From an uncultured Collinsella sp. (GTDB lineage: Bacteria; Actinomycetota; Coriobacteriia; Coriobacteriales; Coriobacteriaceae), in NCBI GenBank assembly GCA_958439775.1, contig CAUBWQ010000073.1:1-5771 (forward strand): a stretch of DNA of 5,771 bases, read 5' to 3'. The notes under the pieces are model-generated. The model was not told where the DNA came from. It saw nothing but the letters and a program-made list of their open reading frames with translations, and did not search any database. Shown here one piece after another: positions 5,316 through 5,771 of the stretch. The position numbers were made by a program, and so were the translations under genes. Position 1 is the first letter of the stretch. Each line of letters opens with the position of its first letter.

Positions 5316-5357
5316 AAAAACCACCACAAAGGTGCCTGTCCCCTTTGTGGTGGTTTT
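5316..5357 (-). terminator. Intrinsic terminator after the glycosyltransferase gene
   Basis: The arms at 5342-5357 and 5317-5332 are perfect 16-base complements around a 9-base loop (5333-5341). On the minus strand the second arm ends in GGTGG followed by TTTTT and then GCTTT, giving the U-tract of a Rho-independent terminator, with a matching A-tract on the other arm. It begins nine bases after the stop codon of the glycosyltransferase gene. The symmetrical A/T tracts would also allow folding from the plus strand, but no plus-strand gene ends here. The centre (GGGGACAGGCACC) resembles the core of dispersed REP-like palindromes, see findings. Confidence 0.8.
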
Positions 5358-5365
5358 GGTGGTGG

Positions 5366-5771
5366 TTATTTGGCGCCTTGCATTACCTCGTCGAGAGTAA
5401 CGTTGACGGCGTGCTGCGTAGGGACCCAGTCGACCTTCAGGAACAGAGCAGCCACCGTGATGGGAATATAGCTGAACATAAAGATCGGGAAGGTAAACAG
5501 GTTGGTCACCAAACGCCACTTTTGCGCGCAATGAATGTGCTTGTACTCGAAGATGGTCGTGAGTAGCGCCAGGATAAAGAAGGTCTGGTACATCATCACG
5601 AAGGTCATAATGAGCGAGGCGGCACAAGCCTGCATCTCGACCTCGGTGGCCAAGAAACCGTGCGAAAGCCCGCCCACGATGAGGAAGGTCGCGTTGGCGA
5701 GCATGGAGATCAGGGACAGCAGCATGCCCGGAGCGATGGTCATAAGCATGTCGTAGCAAGCGAAGCGCGAG
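5366..5771 (-). CDS. Probable family 2 glycosyltransferase, C-terminal membrane part (5' end beyond window)
   Basis: The frame is open to the right edge, so the gene begins outside the window; about 134 residues are visible and the ATG at 5749 is internal. Hydrophobic segments occur at roughly 5755-5670 (MLMTIAPGMLLSLISMLANA and after), 5640-5560 and 5505-5440. The final part has the pattern of the membrane C-terminus of processive family 2 glycosyltransferases in Gram-positive bacteria: a YKHIHCAQKWR loop, FPIFMFSYIPITVAALF, then VDWVPTQHAVNVTLDEV, which resembles the usual W-x-P-x-x-H-x(3-4)-V closing segment. The catalytic GT-A domain (DxD, QxxRW) would lie upstream and is not visible, so the call rests on tail similarity. 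Such enzymes build extracellular polysaccharide at the cytoplasmic membrane. An unrelated polytopic membrane protein is the alternative. Confidence 0.6.
   Translation of the reverse strand, partial: SRFACYDMLMTIAPGMLLSLISMLANATFLIVGGLSHGFLATEVEMQACAASLIMTFVMMYQTFFILALLTTIFEYKHIHCAQKWRLVTNLFTFPIFMFSYIPITVAALFLKVDWVPTQHAVNVTLDEVMQGAK

Noticed and set aside
5317..5357. Hairpin as part of a CRISPR array or attachment site
   Set aside because: It is a single palindrome with no spaced direct repeats, and there is no integrase or Cas gene nearby.
5304..5759. 151-residue minus-strand frame at the right edge
   Set aside because: It is out of frame with the membrane protein that continues past the edge, has a His/Arg-rich product and runs through the terminator hairpin.

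Overview
This window looks like a stretch of chromosome from a high-GC Gram-positive bacterium, most likely a gut Coriobacteriia member of the Collinsella type. That placement is inference from the overall composition, strong AAGGAGG-type ribosome binding sites, the actinobacterial-style RarA N-terminus (a DLF motif before the AAA+ core) and a SigB-type operon; no database was searched. All eight genes supported here lie on the minus strand, so transcription runs from the right edge to the left edge. Gaps are short and the only long opposite-strand frames are shadows. No tRNA, rRNA, CRISPR array or insertion sequence is visible.

Right part (5771 to about 4830): the C-terminal membrane part of a probable family 2 glycosyltransferase enters from the right edge. 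It ends just before a strong 16-bp hairpin with a U-tract on the minus strand, a probable intrinsic terminator. Next come a minimal 140-residue prepilin peptidase (A24 family) with an almost perfect Shine-Dalgarno sequence and, 31 bases later, an HD-domain dGTP triphosphohydrolase-like protein.

Middle (4830 to 2173): the dGTPase-like gene (dgt family) is followed, after about 60 bases holding a TATACT -10-like box and a 10-bp palindrome, by rarA (mgsA), a AAA+ ATPase acting at stalled replication forks. The pair puts nucleotide-pool control beside replication-fork maintenance, although they may not share one transcript.

Left part (2072 to 1): a tight four-gene operon encodes a membrane-anchored DUF948/YtxG-like coiled-coil protein, a small RsbW-like anti-sigma factor, a SigB/SigF-family sigma factor and the N-terminal part of an AI-2E/PerM-family membrane protein. 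Adjacent genes overlap or are one base apart (8-base overlap, 1-base gap, ATGA overlap), so they are probably translationally coupled. The most interesting point is that the RsbW-like protein keeps the family's order of secondary structure but appears to have lost the ATP-binding residues of the GHKL kinase fold, and no RsbV antagonist gene lies beside it. The canonical phosphorylation-driven partner switch may therefore be absent or rewired here. A GGGTAC box with a GNNT element 15 bases upstream lies in front of the operon and could be an autoregulatory SigB-type promoter.
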